A stretch of 64,000 nucleotides of DNA from positions 912,563 to 976,562 of the forward strand of contig JAYKAV010001809.1 in the NCBI GenBank assembly GCA_035582835.1. The letters are read 5' to 3'. The notes under the pieces are model-generated. The model was not told the origin of the DNA, made no database searches, and was given only the letters and a program-made list of their open reading frames with translations. Below, piece after piece: positions 1 through 14,700 of this stretch (position 1 is its first letter; every line of letters begins with the position of its first letter). The position numbers and the translations under genes were made by a program. The DNA is from Phoebastria nigripes. Lineage: Eukaryota > Chordata > Aves > Procellariiformes > Diomedeidae.

Positions 1-2470
1 TGATACAGCTTTGACAGCAGCAGCGAAGAGTTTTGCTCTCCCTTATTCCCTTGTTGTTACTCTACTCAGGGAGATTACTTCATCCTAGGCCTGTCACTTA
101 GCCAAGTGCTTTAAACAAGAAGCTATTAAGTAAATAATGGACAACCACTGCAGGACATCTTTAAAATAATGAAGAGTGAGAGCCTCTGAGAGCGAAAGGG
201 ATAACTTAAGTGTCTAAATCCAGATGAGGTTTCAGGTCGTCATTCATTAGATCGCTTAGGCATGTATCTGGGAGCTGATTAGAAGAGAGGTGGGATCTCA
301 TTTTTACCTCGTTCTATGACATTTGCTGTTAGGTTCCCTCCCCTGACATACCATCCCTGTACCACCTGCTCGCTCAGCACCTCTGCTGCTGCGTGTGTCA
401 CTGTCAGGAGGTGCCTGCCGGGACCAGGGCGCTTGTTTAACAGATTCCATTCCAGGAAGAAAGCGTCCAAAAATGAGGGGACCAGTGCTGTGTGCAGAAC
501 CGGTTTTATCAATCTGACTCTCATGAGCAAAAATTATGACCTTTCTGAAGTCTGATTTACTGTTCACAGAAATGGAATGGAAGAGAAACGTGCTCCTTTT
601 TTTTTGTTTCACAAACAAAAGTGAAATACGAGGTGCAAGGTAATACGTAATTGAATATGTATAAAATGTATATGAAGTAGTGGGTATGTTTGGTGCATTA
701 GTTTGGACCTGGTAATCCTGGAACACCAGTTTCTCTCTCCTTGATCCACAAAAAAATCAAAGGGACAAACTCTGCCCTCAGACACTCACCCATGACTCTT
801 GCTGAGGTCAGTGAGAATTGGCTGTGTTACTCTGGAAGCAGAATTTTGTCTGGAAAACAGAATCTGGTAGAAACTATGGTACACTTTTCACTATTAGAGA
901 TTTGCTGGCCTTGCTTTCTTTAACACCCACCCCTCCCCAATTCAAATGAAAAAAGTTGACCTTGTATGACCTTGTGCACAGGTACTTTTGAGACGCTAAG
1001 TTACCGTCAGTGTGCAAAGTGACCCTTCTTCGATGCAGTAGGCTTGCAGAAGGTGTGGTGGAGGGTGAGAAGGCAGCAGTGTGCTAGTAAATACATTCAA
1101 GGAGCGGGAGATTAAATAGTTGAGGTAAATCTTGAAACAATCATCAAAATCAATCCCATTGTGGGATATTGTTGGAGGTGTTGCACTTCACTTGATTCCT
1201 TTGACTGATTCCTGGTTATACATCACCGTGGTGGAGAGGTCTGCTCTCCATGACTGCCCCTCAATCTCTGAGATGCGTGTGAGTCTTCATGCCCCACATG
1301 CAAGATCCTAGTTATAGAGAAGTCCTTTAATGGGACATCCAGAGATGAAAAGATGTAAAAAGCTTAATTACAATTTCTTTGACAAGTACAGTAATAATGA
1401 AGGATGTAAGGCTGCTAATCCAGTCCCTAGGACCAAGTGATTGAAGAAAATATATAAAGAATAACCTCCAAGATAAAAAGGGTAACCAGAGCCTACTGAG
1501 TTCCTCACNATCATCCTGTCTTGTCCTATTGCCGCTCCACTCAGCAGTAGCAAACTTCTTTACTATTACTCCTATTTCATTGACAACCTGTTTCTCCATT
1601 TTCTCTCCCTGGCATTTTTCAGGCAGCTGTCTCCAGATTGCTAGGTTTGCTAACTCTCCTGAGTGTTTCATCCTGATTTCAAGTAGGACTTCCCTATTCT
1701 TTGCTCTAAATCTTATGGGGACCTCCACTGCCTGGATGTTCTTCATAATTTCCCAGATACTAAAGTACAGACGATATACAAGTATAGGACAGACCATTGT
1801 GATCTGGAATACAGCAACACTCTTTCCCAGTTATTCCCTCTTCAGCCTTACTCAATAGGCTGGAACTAGTTTTAAAAATACTGTTGTGTGGAAGTATTCA
1901 TTGTGCTTCGTAACACTGATTAGGTAGAAGTTATGCTCACGAACAGGTAACCATTCTTCCTCTTTCTTATCTGTGCAATGCTGTAATATCAGAAAGCCAG
2001 TAGGTTAGCACAAAATAGACGTAGAGGAGCTGGGTGCATTGGAAAATGTGAAAAGTCTTTGTCCCATGTTAAGCTCAAACCCGAAGCACACATTCACCTC
2101 AAAACTGAATTTCAATGAGGTACATGATCTTTCATATGAACCTCTGGGTTTGTCTTAACTCATAACACCCATGTCATCCTGTAGAGTTTTCATTCAAGGA
2201 ATTTAATCCACGTTCTGTGCCTAAATGCAGGGGTGAAAAATGCATTGTTTTCATTTAGATTTTCTCACTGGTGCTGGGGTAACTCCAGTAGCTGGTTATA
2301 ACTGAACAGTATAACTGCAATTTATACTAAGAACCTCAATAATCTGTCTCAGAAACAGAGGCCAAACTTCAAGCTTGCCTCTTGTGTGAATGACTGATTA
2401 GCTGATTTTACCACTTGAGTATTGAATGGTGAGTGTAACTGATAGCTGCATGTTTAAGTACAGCTTGGTC
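1..2470. other. non-coding DNA, nothing recognised
   Basis: This is AT-rich sequence with no recognisable gene, RNA or repeat family. Overlapping open stretches occur on both strands around 279-726 and 1327-1858. They have low-complexity, non-protein-like translations, and the longer minus-strand one at 1327-1797 runs across an unresolved base at 1509. I see no plausible splice-bounded exon with a familiar protein. Confidence 0.7.
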
Positions 2471-5400
2471 ACTAAAAGTAATGAGAAACAGTGATAAACT
2501 GGATATTTTATGAAAGGGAGTGCCAGGGAATTTCTAGTGGAAGAGATAAAAGAAGTCGCTGGAAAGCAGCTCTAGACACAACATATCTCCTGCTAGGGCA
2601 ATTGCATGTGAGCAGCCTGACTGGGGCTGCCCAGGACAGGTGGGAAGAAATAGTGTCACCCCATTTTAAGACTTTTTGGTAGTAAGAGCATGTCCAATAG
2701 ACACTGAGGTCCCAGTGGGTAAGAGGTCGCAGCCCTTGCATGCTTTGCAGTCCTGGCTAGCTGCCTCTGCCATGTCCCCAGAAGCCACAGGGAATCCAGT
2801 GGGGCTGCTGGGTGNCACCCACAGGACTCCTTCCCTCTGGTGCATGAGCTGGTGACATTTTCTGTAGGAATGTGGAAGAGGGAGAACCCCATATTAACCC
2901 CACAGGAGGGAAGAAGAAGAGCGGATCAGGAAAAGACCCAGCAGTTCAGAAGGACTGTGGGCCTTGCTGCCCCATCCCTGCTCTTCTCATCTTGCCGTCT
3001 CAGAAGAAGGCATCTGCCGGACCCTCCATCCCTCTTCAGGACAAGGAAGAGGGGAGGGGGCTGAACCCTCCCTGGACTGACCCCATCAGATGTGGAGCCT
3101 CCAATGCTGCAGAAGGAGCAGGGATGATGCTAGGTCAAGAAACAGATGTGAGGCTGGGGGCTGAACTGATCTATAGTTGGAGAGCGTGTGCTTGCTTTTG
3201 CTCTCTGGGCTGAGCTGCTTGCAAAGTTAAGTTGTAGATGTGGGGATGAACATCACTGAATTGATGTGAAACTAAGGGAGATATAACGCCCAAACAAAGC
3301 CACTGTGAGCTGACCACAGGTGGGGCTCCCAAGTGGAGGTCTTGTAAAGAACTTCCAAAAGTATTTCTCAATATTCTCAATATTTTGGATCTGGCAGCAC
3401 TGTAAATACCGTATGGATATCTGGCAAGGGAAGATATGATCTAAAAATATGATGTAAACTTTCTAATGAAAAATGAAAGAGCCAGAAAAAAGCATCTAAG
3501 GATTTGGGAGCTCATCACATATGGGCCTGGGGTAGGAGTCATGACTTTTAAGTGCTTGAGGTTGACAGGAGTAGGCAAATATTGATTCAAAGCTCCAGGG
3601 TGTAATGTGACAGGCAAATGCTCCTTTGAGATCACTAATATATGTCCTGGGGAAAGGAGCACATGCTATAGCTTTTGGAGAGTAAGTGAGAACATCCACT
3701 AATTGTGCTTTCCTTCAGGTTCTTGTAGGAATAGGGTTTTTTCTTTTTTTTTTTTACCCAGCTGGTTTCTATAGGCAGGCCAGGCATTTTAAATTCTGTG
3801 TACAATCATAATGCAGCAGTAGTTCTCAGAGATATCACTGAACACACTTTTTTTCCCTGGTGTTTGAGTTAGACTGGAAACATTATTTTCTTGCATTGCA
3901 AAAAAAATTAAAATCCTTGCATATAAGATGTATCATACACAGTCTTTGAAATCACAAGGTTTGGGAGAGGAAGCTTAGTTGGAAGACATTCAGCTGAGAT
4001 GAGAAATAATGTCTACAATAAATTTTATTCTCAATTTTTCTCAATTTCTCCCTCTTTTCCAACACACAGCTTTGATAAGAAAGGATAGGACATATAAATG
4101 CCCATTTTCTCTCCCTCTTATTACATTTATACTTATAAAAGCAGTACATTTTGGAAAGCCTGCAATGTGGGAAAATAATAAAACATTATGTCTGTTTAGC
4201 CAGAAAAAGACGATATTAAAAATCTCTGAATGCTCAGATGAATTCTCAGCCTGATCTAAAACAGAACAGAGGGAAAAAAAATCACCAGAGTTTCATAAAT
4301 TCTAGGTACAGCTTTGACAGAAAATGTAGTATAGGGGCCAGATCATGTGCTTTGCATCACAGAGTCAGCAGTTTCTGGCCGTAGTATGGCAATATCTGTT
4401 CCTAGCGAGAAAGGGGTGTGCCTGGGATACTCTTCTGGGGAGCTGACCCCCTGCCTGCTGTTCTGATCTCTTGTGGCTTAAATAAACCTGGAAGAACATT
4501 TTCACAATTAAAAATTACGCTGTTAAAAAAAAGGAGTATTCCCCTTCTGGTTTTTGACCAGCCCTAGCTGTTACTAGCTGATGTAAGGCTAAGCCTGCTG
4601 GGTGTGTGGTCTGCAAACGCAGCCAAGGATCTGGCCTGGCGTGTCTGACTCTGGTCCGAGTTACACCGGCGTATGCAGCGCAGGACCAAATCCGCTAGCA
4701 GAGCCGCAGTAAAGCCGGATCAGAGCTCTCTGCGCCAGAGCTTTAAATAGCAGGAGGTTAGAGCAACGTGGAGAAATAGCTGCCTCCGACTGCTTGTCCC
4801 CACCTGTGATATGACCAAGCGTAGATGTAGCTCCCTGGGCAGAGTTGCCCTGAGCTCCCACTCCTGCAGCGTGGGACACAGCTGTCTTTGTCGGTGGGTC
4901 ACGGTGCAGCAGTTACAAGAGCATCCTCTGTTAAAAGGAGTAATTTCCTCTCTGTTTTGGCTCCTGGGGCTCTTAAGAGTTAATGTCCTGGAATTAGATC
5001 AGTTCAAAAAGAACTTGATTGATGAGGGACTTGCACCTTTATGACCCAAAACCAAGCCAGGATTTGGTCTGTGGTCAAATGCTACATTTATTATGGAAGA
5101 TTTTTAGTTCTCAGGTTCGATCTAACGCTATGCGCCTCAGCTAATACATGGCAGTTCTAAAGCATAGTAGTGTATGAGCAAGTTTGCGGTCCCAAGCAAC
5201 CTGAAAATGAGAGCTATATGTTGCAGTAAAATATCGGCATGAAATGTTCTTTTTTTAATATAGGCTCCAGGTCTTTTGTGTTTAAGTAAGATATATGATA
5301 CCAGTAGATGCAAAGTATAAAATCTAACAGATTCGTATTAGCTAGAAAGTATGCAAAAAAAGGCAGTACAGAATGCCCATTGAGTACAATGGAAAATCCT

Positions 5401-8400
5401 CACGATAAATCAATTCCCAGATTTCTTCCTTACTGCTGTTAAGAACAAGTGGTTTAAAAGACCAAACTCCCAAAACCCAGTTGGGAAAAAGCCTATTAAA
5501 CTAGGGTGGGGAGAACTGAAATCAATCTCCTCAATTAATCCTCTGTTTGGACTCCTTTTAAAGCTTTAGCACATGTTATTTTTCTTTAAAGGGGGATTTA
5601 GTACTTGGGCAAATGTTCCCACATATCAGCAAATGTAAAGTCACTTCTTTACTTTTTCCATAGCCTTTCCTGATTAATGAGGAAAAATATTTTTATTTTG
5701 AATAAAGGTCTATTACTTCCTGATCATTTTCATTCTTGAACCTGATCTCTGGTAAACTAATATAAATCAGGAGCAACTTGGTTGAAACCAGTGAAGTAAG
5801 ATTAGCATGGGAGCAGAGCTGTACCCATAATAGTCTTGCAATAGATCTCTCTCCTCTCTTAAATTTCTGCAAAAGTATGCAAGCCAACAGCATGAATCAA
5901 GTATAATTAAGAGCAGAAATTAGCCCGAAAGGTTGCATGTAAGATGACACGCATTGCTGTGGCAGCAGACTGATGTCACACACAGAGAAGTTTTTACTTT
6001 CTTCCTGCACCAATGAGAAGATCCTTGAGTTGTGAAAAAGAAAGCAATTATTCAGGAGCAAACATTGAAATCAGTGATGGAACAGTGTGGAGAATACACA
6101 ATATTACTGAGCAAGTAAATTGCAGTTTATATTACTGGTGCTTTTTGAACCTTTGCTCCGATATGAAACTCTTTCTTCAAGAAAAGTAACATGAAAGACA
6201 AAGCTGCAGAAAAGAAAATACATTAACTTTTGCAATGGTTTAATGTGTTTTCTTGCTATTTAAATTTAATGTTTATCTAATAAATAGTATTTCAGTGTTA
6301 AACAGTAACTCTCTGTCCCATTTTGAAAGTCAGAGCGTCCTTCAGGAGTTGCTATGATGCCTTTGAAAGCAGTTTTTCTCTAATGAAAAGACATACTATG
6401 TCTCTGGAACAGGGTCCCAAGGAAGGCTGCCCACCACTTTCTGCCTCTGGGTAATCTGGCCTCAAACACAACCCTGTGTCAATCTTTCTTGCTTGCTCGC
6501 TTTCTTCCTGTTCTGGAGTAAACTAAGCAGTACCTTGCAAAGAAAGTTTATCATCAAGACAATACCACAGTCCAAAGTCAAGCCATTAGTTACTGCATGA
6601 ATAGGTTTTAAAAAAAAAAGTGTTTTTCTATTGCTTTTTCTGTGGGAAAAAAAATAGAAATGATTTTTCAGACTTTCGGTCTTGCCTACTGAAGTATAGT
6701 ACAATATTCATTTCTTTACTTCATTAGGGCTACCTACTTGCTTAAAATCATGTGTGTGCTTAAGCATGTTGTGAAGTAATGCTGTACGTGGTACCAACCC
6801 CACCACCTCACAGAAAACAACCCTGAAGTAAAATGAAATGACTATTCTGCAACCGTGAAGTTTAAAAACAAGCTTCTCTTCTAATTCTTAAACAGAGGAA
6901 ATTAAATTCATACTTTCCAGTACAGTTAATCCTGAGCTGTTTGACATATTTGAACATTAGCCATTTGCACTGGGGTATGAACTGAGTGTGGCTTTCAGAA
7001 ATGCACTATTCCTGTAGACTGTTGATCCAAATTGACTGTCAAAAGTTATCTGAAGAATTTCAGCAGCTGACCTGTTTTATCATGGCCACCAGCTGCTAAA
7101 AGCTGTAGGTGGTGATGAGAGCTTAGGTGAGAGAGAAGAATGTGGAGAGAAGTTAAAAGACAGGAGGGCAGAGAAGGTCCATGAGCTCTGCAGGTCTTTG
7201 GCCCTCGTTTCCTACTCATTAAAGAGAAATTGTGGCTGAGTGATACCTACTGAGTTGGGCCCTTAGGGTGGAGCCATTCAGAGAGAACAGGGAAATTATG
7301 AGCTACGATATTTATTTCAAGCAAATAAAATAAAGGGTTATACACTTCATGTCTTGTGTTAAACTGTTCATAATCCAGAAACGATAAGGATAAAGCTGAT
7401 TAAACTGTGGTGACTCAGATTGGGATTTGTCTCATAGGACTTCAGTAGAGATAACCATGTTTAAGGTAGCCAACAAACCCCCTACATAACTAGTGGAGAG
7501 AAAGAAACATTAGAGTAAGATTTACCTGGCCTTCATTAGCTGTGATGCCTATTTATTTCTGTTAACTGTAAAGGGAACACTGATAACTGACTCAGATACA
7601 GTCAGGTATGCTTGATGAGCCCCGTTCTCTTTGCTTCTAACTGTGGATTGGGCAAGAGGAGAATAAAGGAGTTCACTTTTCTAGATTCCCCAACAGATTT
7701 TGATTTGAGGTTCCCAAGTGCCTGTAGTTTGCAAGACTTGTATAAAAGGCACCTTCACTGCTCACAAGATGATTTTTATTACTAGAAAAAGATAACCACT
7801 TAGGGCAACAAAAGAGTACCAAAAAAAAATCCAACTGTTCCCTTCTTCCACTACCTCACTCTTTTCCCAAGCTGCATTTTTTATTTTCTTGAATAGGACA
7901 AAAGAGAGCATGGGAATGAATAAAGACAATGAACAAGCACTTTGCTGAGCATATCAGAGATGTGGCTGAATGTTAACATATATTTTCTGTCACTACTGTT
8001 TCTCTTACTCCTTCTTGTCCACTGCAAACAAAGGGAATGCCGTTGTCTTATCATGGCAATTCTGAAATAAGTCTCCCAATTTATATGATTGCAGCGCTGC
8101 TCTTTTGCGTCATAAAATTGCTGTAGAAATGTGGACAAAACGGGTAAATACTTACTGGCAGCAGTGACGGTGTACTTGTACCTATTATATCAAATCGAAA
8201 AGTCCTAGAGATAATGGTGGCCTGAGCTTTATTTTTATTTTCATGTCACGCAGAGGAGGGGATGGAGCATGGGAATGGGACAGAGGAATTCCTGAGATCT
8301 GAACTCTGTTTGGATGCTGAGTCTGTGGCCTCGGGCTAGTCTGGCCTTTCAGTACTTCGGCGACTGACACCCTATAAATACACAAATAATAGATAGGAAC

Positions 8401-8480
8401 AACTTAGGTCTGGATTTCATCCTGGCCTCAGAAAGCATGAGCCCAGGAGCTGCAGACAGTAGTCTCCTGACAATCTGCCT
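2471..8480. other. non-coding DNA, two GC-richer patches
   Basis: No gene is recognised. Two patches, about 2780-3210 and 4560-4910, are visibly richer in G and C than their surroundings and give open frames of 60-115 codons on both strands, as expected from composition alone. The stretch near 4650-4690 loosely resembles old amniote interspersed repeats (a TTACACCGG core), but too weakly to call. The rest is AT-rich unique-looking sequence with short A or T runs. Confidence 0.6.
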
Positions 8481-8483
8481 TAT

Positions 8484-8512
8484 ACTCAGTACTGTGAGCC
8501 ACAGTACTGAGT
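8484..8512. repeat. perfect 13-bp inverted repeat (hairpin)
   Basis: The arms ACTCAGTACTGTG (8484-8496) and CACAGTACTGAGT (8500-8512) are exact reverse complements separated by the 3-base loop AGC. Either strand could fold into a tight hairpin. No known element boundary coincides with it, and it lies about 65 bp left of a MIR-like fragment. Whether it has any function is unknown. Confidence 0.9.
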
Positions 8513-8574
8513 GTTGCAGTCACTTTCCATCTTATTCCTAAAATACTTAAGAAGCAAGGCTTAGACGTGGTACA

Positions 8575-8700
8575 TCATCCCTCTGCCCACCTTTCCTCAT
8601 CAATAAAATGGGGCTAATAGAAATATTTTTCTTTTACCTGTGCTTATTTACAGGACTGTCAAGATTTAAATCAATGACAGAATAAGCAGTAAGCCACTAT
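8575..8700 (-). mobile_element. ancient MIR/CORE-SINE-like fragment
   Basis: The stretch reads like the minus-strand view of a mammalian-type MIR SINE: a TTTCCTCAT block, then TAAAATGGGGCTAATAG, then a loosely conserved ACCTGTG..GATTTAAATCAATGA tail. These are the best-known conserved segments of MIR-class, tRNA-derived SINEs. Copies of that age persist in bird genomes in small numbers. It is heavily diverged and certainly inactive. The assignment is from remembered consensus; a repeat-library search would decide between MIR and a related amniote CORE-SINE. Confidence 0.55.
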
Positions 8701-11700
8701 CTTTTCAAAAGTTCTCTGAAATCAGAAGTGCCAGTGTGCCAGTGACCAAGAAAACATCACATGCCAGATCGTGAACACCTTCTATTGGTGAACAGATGCT
8801 CACACAAGGGATTACACTGAAGTCAGCAGAGGTACACACAACTTTTGGCTGTTGTGAGTAAGGGGGCCACAGTCTGGTCCTGTATTACCACTGATGTTAG
8901 AGCAACGTTAGTGATGAAAGATATCTAATCAGCACCAAAGAACTGTGAGATTTTAAAACAACAAAAGAACTATTTAATGACAGATAAAATTGTGAAAGAA
9001 ACGAAGGAGTGATGTAGGAAAAAAGTGATTACTTAAGATATCTAACAAACCACTGCAAGAGGTTTTGCTATAATTATACAGCAGGTTTAATAATACATAA
9101 ACTCTGAGGTTCTGTTGGAATTAATTGATGTAAAGCATCGGTGTGGATTTCTCCCTCCCTCTCTTGCTGGTATTTGTAATTCAGAAGAATGAAAGGAGCC
9201 TGATTACTAATTGGGAAGAGTTCAATAGGTTACATTTTCTGAGAGAGTTGTGCTTCCACAAACACTTTGTGGCCAGATCCTCTCATCCCAGCTCAGACAA
9301 AATTCCCAACAAAACTCAGCATTAACATGCTTAGATTAGGTCTTGTCTTTGTTACCTGCCTCTGCCTTTGGGGTCACTTAAGGTTCCCTGTAGCCCCAAG
9401 TGAATGAATTACGTTTAAATAAGAAGTGTGTTTCTTTGAAGCTGCAATGCGAAAGGGGATATATAGGGGATTACAATACACTACACATAGCATAAAATCA
9501 CCCAGCACATACTAAAAGAGCTGACTGTAAGCTGCAAATCTCAGCCCGAGACTCAAAGTTCACCCAATCTGTGTAATGTCAGTGCTGAGAGGTCTGATTC
9601 TGTGTTGTGTTGCCTACACAGCATTGTGCAGGATGCTCAGCCCGGGGGAAAATCAGGAACAGCTAACCTCATCTCCTCCTGCCATGAGCACATCCCCTGG
9701 TCATGAGGGAGGCCCACGGGATGGCACCTCTGGATTTTCTTGTGCAGGTCTCCGGGGCAGCACAGGGCAGTGGCATGCAGCTGCCCCAGGCACGGGGCTG
9801 CACACTCCGGCTGGATCTCTCTCTGTCCTGCGGGAGCCGATGTCTTCTCATCATCCACACTGCGCACATACTGATTAATCCCCACACTCCCTTACTCCAC
9901 AGGAAAGAAAAAAGCAACAAATGATAAAATTGTTCTCTCTGAACTCCTCTCAGGCCTATGTCTGTATCTATTTTGTGGTATGCATTAGGGAGCAAGCCCT
10001 GCTGTTGTTTGCAGATCCATGTCCATAGTGCTTATTGCNAGCACAAATCTTCCCTTAATCCGAGAGTTGTATTAGAAGGTCACTGTGACTCCTTTATCTC
10101 ATATAGCAACATAAAGCAATTGCATTGTGGACTTAGGTCCACCCCAGGTTGCTTTGAAGGACCACTTTTAGTCAAACCGATCTCTGGGGCTTATAGATAT
10201 AAGTAGTTTTCTTCTGTAAGAAGCAGAGGCCAGAGGCTGAGAAGCTCTGGTCCCTTGGGAAGTGAAGGCAGGACATTCGTTTGCCAAAAGGAGAGCTGCT
10301 GGTTCGCTGTGTTTGCTTTGCAGTCTCCTGCTGAGGCAATAAATATTCAGAACTGCTGGCATCAACTGCTGCTGCTTGAAGTCTTCACTGTATTGGTAGC
10401 CATGCAATGCATCTGAAAAGGTTAACAAAAAAGAGCTTTGCTTCCAGTCAGGACAAGGATAAATAGTAGAAAGAATTAAAATCTGCTAACCTGCTCTCAA
10501 GTTTTCCAGAAACTGGTGAGGTAAAATACGGTGGCAAAATATATGCCAGTTGCTAGCTCTGGGTGTGAGCAGGAGCTGAATCTGAGCACAGACAATGGTG
10601 TTGCTCTGCGGTGTGCAGTGATGGTCCTACTTCATCCACATCTAGGCAGAAGGGCTTTCTGGTGCTTATGCATCCCTGACTCAAGTAGCCGCTTCTTCAG
10701 GCATCAGGGGAAGCTTATGAGTCTCTCTGCAGAACAGTGACTGTTATTAAGTGAATTTTGCCCTGCACGGTTCAGGAAACATATGGAGACTAATCACCTA
10801 AATATTGTCCAATACGTGCTGAAGTAGAGGTTGGAGTCTGTAAGATATGCTGCTCNAAGCCTTCCAAATCCCACAGCAATGTGTTTACTCTGCGGCTGTG
10901 GCTTCGTGTAGTTCGGAGGGAAAAGGGCTGGTCGTACAAATTGGCTTTATAGGAAATTAAGGAAGGTCCATCACTATTCCAAGTGTGCACACCTGAGTAA
11001 TCCGTATGGTTCATGATTCACCTTCAGGTATGAATGCTGCCAGCTAGAGAGCGAACTTTGGATTTATACGTACTCTTCATGGATGTGGTTCTACTGTATG
11101 TGGGAATGATAGGGGCTATGCTAAGAAAAAGCTCATGTTGTACTTGCTGCAGTGCCTTGAAGTTCACCTGGAGTCTGCTATGGTCTTTGTGTAACACCCT
11201 GAGTCACTGTAACAGAAGCAGATTTGGCTATAGATTCGCACTGCATGGCTGAGGCCGTCTTCTGACTTCCCAAGGTTGCTAGAAGGAATAATACGTCAGC
11301 TAACCTGCACATCACTTGCATCTGGTGAAGTACTGTTTCCCCTCTGTGTTATGTGTAGAGGAACTGCTAAGCTTAGCATAAAGAGAGAAATGCAGTTATA
11401 GCACACATGACTAACATTAGAAAATTATTCTTGAGGCTTTTGCTCACTGCAAATTACAAAAAAAAACCTCAGGCCCTTGAGACAAACACTTTGATGTAGC
11501 TTGGAAAATAACAGAAAAGCTGCTCTGAGTGCTGGGCAACCCACCAAGAGTTCATAAGTTAATAAGACTCAAGAAAGCATTACTGTAAGCAGCATTTCAG
11601 TTTGGGNCCTTAAATTAAGCATACATTTTCCATAATGAAGAGAAATGTATGCCTGGGATTTAAAGAAAATGCGAAGAAGGTTATGGGAATAGGGCATAGT

Positions 11701-14700
11701 AGGAAAAACTTCCCTATTATGCCTTGTGCTTCTCTGCATACTAACAACACCAAAAACATCAACAATAAAAACCAAGATGCTGAATTTGTGTTTCAGCAGC
11801 TATGGAAGGCCTTTGTTCTGGGGTTGTGACTTATGGTTATTCTAGTGAATAAAATGGACCACAGCCTCTGAGGGCATTGAGTAGTGGCTCTTGGCACTCT
11901 GAGGGCAAACAACATGGCACAGCTCAAGCCATAGTGTTTTTCCCCTCAAAACAGGGTGGTTCCCCCCATGTTGCCAATTAGGAGCAATGCTTCATAAGGA
12001 CTCTCACCCATGTGAGAAGAATGTGAGCTGTGATGGGCAGAGATCACAGGGAGCTTGCTAACAGCTAAACAGAATGGACGACAATGTGCAGGCATTTCAG
12101 TCTGGTCCTGTTGAAGTTACTAGCATAAACTAGTAAAACTGAGTCCATATGATGGGTTTCCTACAGTCACATTTGGGAGATTTGATGGTGTGTCCCATTG
12201 AAAGTCTTTGCATGACATCCTCAAAAGGGTTTCCTGAGGAAGAATGGAGTTCACTGACTCCATCTTTTTTGTTTTGTTTATTTTAGGAGTTTGGATCACT
12301 CCGTTATTGTACTACTGAAGTCGCTCACACTGTTTAGTGTGGACAGCCTCATAACGTCCTGTATTATATGAACAAGGAGTCAGATGCAGAGCAGGAATTT
12401 GTAGTTAGATTGTCAGAGAAGAGTATCTGGAGCATCCTCCTTTGAAATTGGATCACTTTTACTCTGCATTGGTTCATCTTTTTTAGTTCTTCTGGAAAAG
12501 ATAAGAATATATTAACTCCATGGAAATCTCACCAACATTTCTAAAGATCTGTTGAGCATACTTCAATATGTCCCTGGTGACTTAATCTCTGGCTCAGCCA
12601 GACAAGCTTGTCCTATATTTTCAACTACTTTAACAAGACAACTGTGTTTGAGATGAAATATTTTTAATTGAATTGCCACTAAATCAATAAATATTTCAGA
12701 AGAATAACTTCTGAGCATTCTTCTCAATGAGTCAGTAGATAATCATATCAAGGTGTGGAGATAAAAGGAATGGTACTGGCACAAACTAGGGACGTATGTC
12801 TGAGCAGTGTGGGCACAAGGTAACATTGGGATTGAACATGAGTTTAGGTGCAGCCTCAAAACAGCATAACTTATTCTAGAGATCCAGTTGCTCTTTCAAA
12901 ATCAAGAGTTTTGAGCAAATTGGTCTGTCTGAGAAAATGCTTGTGAATACATATGTTGCCGTGTGCTGTTTAAAAGTTTGTGTCTTACCCCTGAAAGATG
13001 GCAGTGAATGATCCCTATTTGTGTAAATCATTTCTAGATCTACATAGTCAGTTTTGGGATAAAACACTGCTGCATTCTTGCAAGCTATTTTATTACTTTT
13101 TAATTAATTTATCTTCTCAACTACTTAATCAAATGTTATTTCCAGCCATGAAACAGGATAAGGGCTAGTGGAGGTTCACATTTATTTGACAGATCTAACT
13201 TTTGTGGCTTTCTAGATAACAAATGAGTCTGACTTTTGCAGTGCTCTGGCGACTGTAGCGATCCAAATATAGTTTCCTGAATTCACAGCACCTTGTTTTC
13301 CATAATGCTCTTCTTTGTTTGAATCTTTGAGGACATCTGTATGTAATCTTTTCTACAGGTGTTCAGCTGTGGTCTCATCTGTAGAGAGACCAAAGGAGCA
13401 TTTGTGTTGAGCTGGTCTGCATCTTATCCATTCACAATATGCTAGAGAATGTCTTTAAGAAGTTCACTGACTGATACCTACACCTGATATTTGGACTAAT
13501 GTAAATGAGCTTTCAAAGGCATAAGCAATGCTTTAAGATTCCAGCACTCAGGATGTTATGCTGGCTTTTTATATCACCAGAGACATCACTAACATGAAAT
13601 CTAAAAATTATTCATGTTATGCAGCCACTCAAAAGGAGTGGCATGATAAACAAGGGCGTGATTCACATTCGCTTTTGTCTGCTATTGGCCAATGTTTTGT
13701 CTTGCATCCCAGCCTTCTGACGCATACAGCTATTCATAGACTATGGCAGAACTGCCTCCTTCATTAAATTAATCCCGATGTTTGTATCTGACAAAGCTGA
13801 AAACCTCTTCCAAATTATATTGCATCATATATCTTTGAGATTTTTTTCTTCACTGTGTTTCAACATTATTTGTATAGTTTAGTACCTGAATTGTAGAAGC
13901 AAGTAGAAGCTTGGTCTCCAAGCTTGTCTTTGTCTGCAACCCCAAAATGTGAGTTATGCAAAGAGGGTTCTATAGAGAATTTGTGATGGAGGTTTATGAT
14001 TCGTTTTATATTTTTTACATGAATAAGTTGTGGTTATCAAAGAGATTAAGTATGATTTTAATACTTTTAAAACTAAGAATCCTACCTTTAGTTGTTGTTA
14101 TGCTTGGTTTAAATTCTTCAGAGATGAAACATGTCTGACACTACAAATACTATAAGCTTTTTTAGGTAAAGGTTTTGTTATCAAACATTTTCCAGTATTT
14201 TATTCCCATAAAGGAATTGTTTGTAAAGGAACCAAGATTTTAAAGCTCATCTGAAAATCTGTGTGGGTGTGCTCACTAGAAAAAGAAATCCCCCTGAAAG
14301 TACGGATATATGAAATCTGTTGCTTGGATGTATTTATTTGTGTTGATTCGAGGTTTGCTAGGAATGGAAATGAAATCTTTAAAAAGTGGTAACTAAATCA
14401 AAAGCTACCAACATTTTGTCAGAAGCACACATTTCTGCTGATCACACAATAATGATAAAGCATTTAAAGTATTTTCTTCAATGGACTTACCCCTTGGAAC
14501 CAAAGAAACGTTTGGCCTGTGGTCTATTGTGTACCAAGGACAAACAGATGAAAATGGTTGTCTTGGTCTGATTAAGCCTGTTTCAGAACAAGAGTGCAAA
14601 ATCTATGACTCAGCTACTGGTTCTCTGAACAAAAGAGTAGAGAGAAAATACTTAAACCAAACTGCTCAGCTGTTGTTATGGTGACACATTAAACTATCCA

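Noticed and set aside
1327..1797. 156-codon minus-strand open frame
   Set aside because: It crosses an unresolved base, resembles no protein family I know, and is matched by an open plus-strand frame over the same bases.
2780..3210. Possible LTR or exon in a GC-richer patch
   Set aside because: No terminal repeats, polyadenylation arrangement or protein match could be recognised.
7195..7270. Possible fifth MIR-like fragment (CTCGTTTCCTACTCATTAAA)
   Set aside because: Only one short segment resembles the consensus and the flanks do not follow it.
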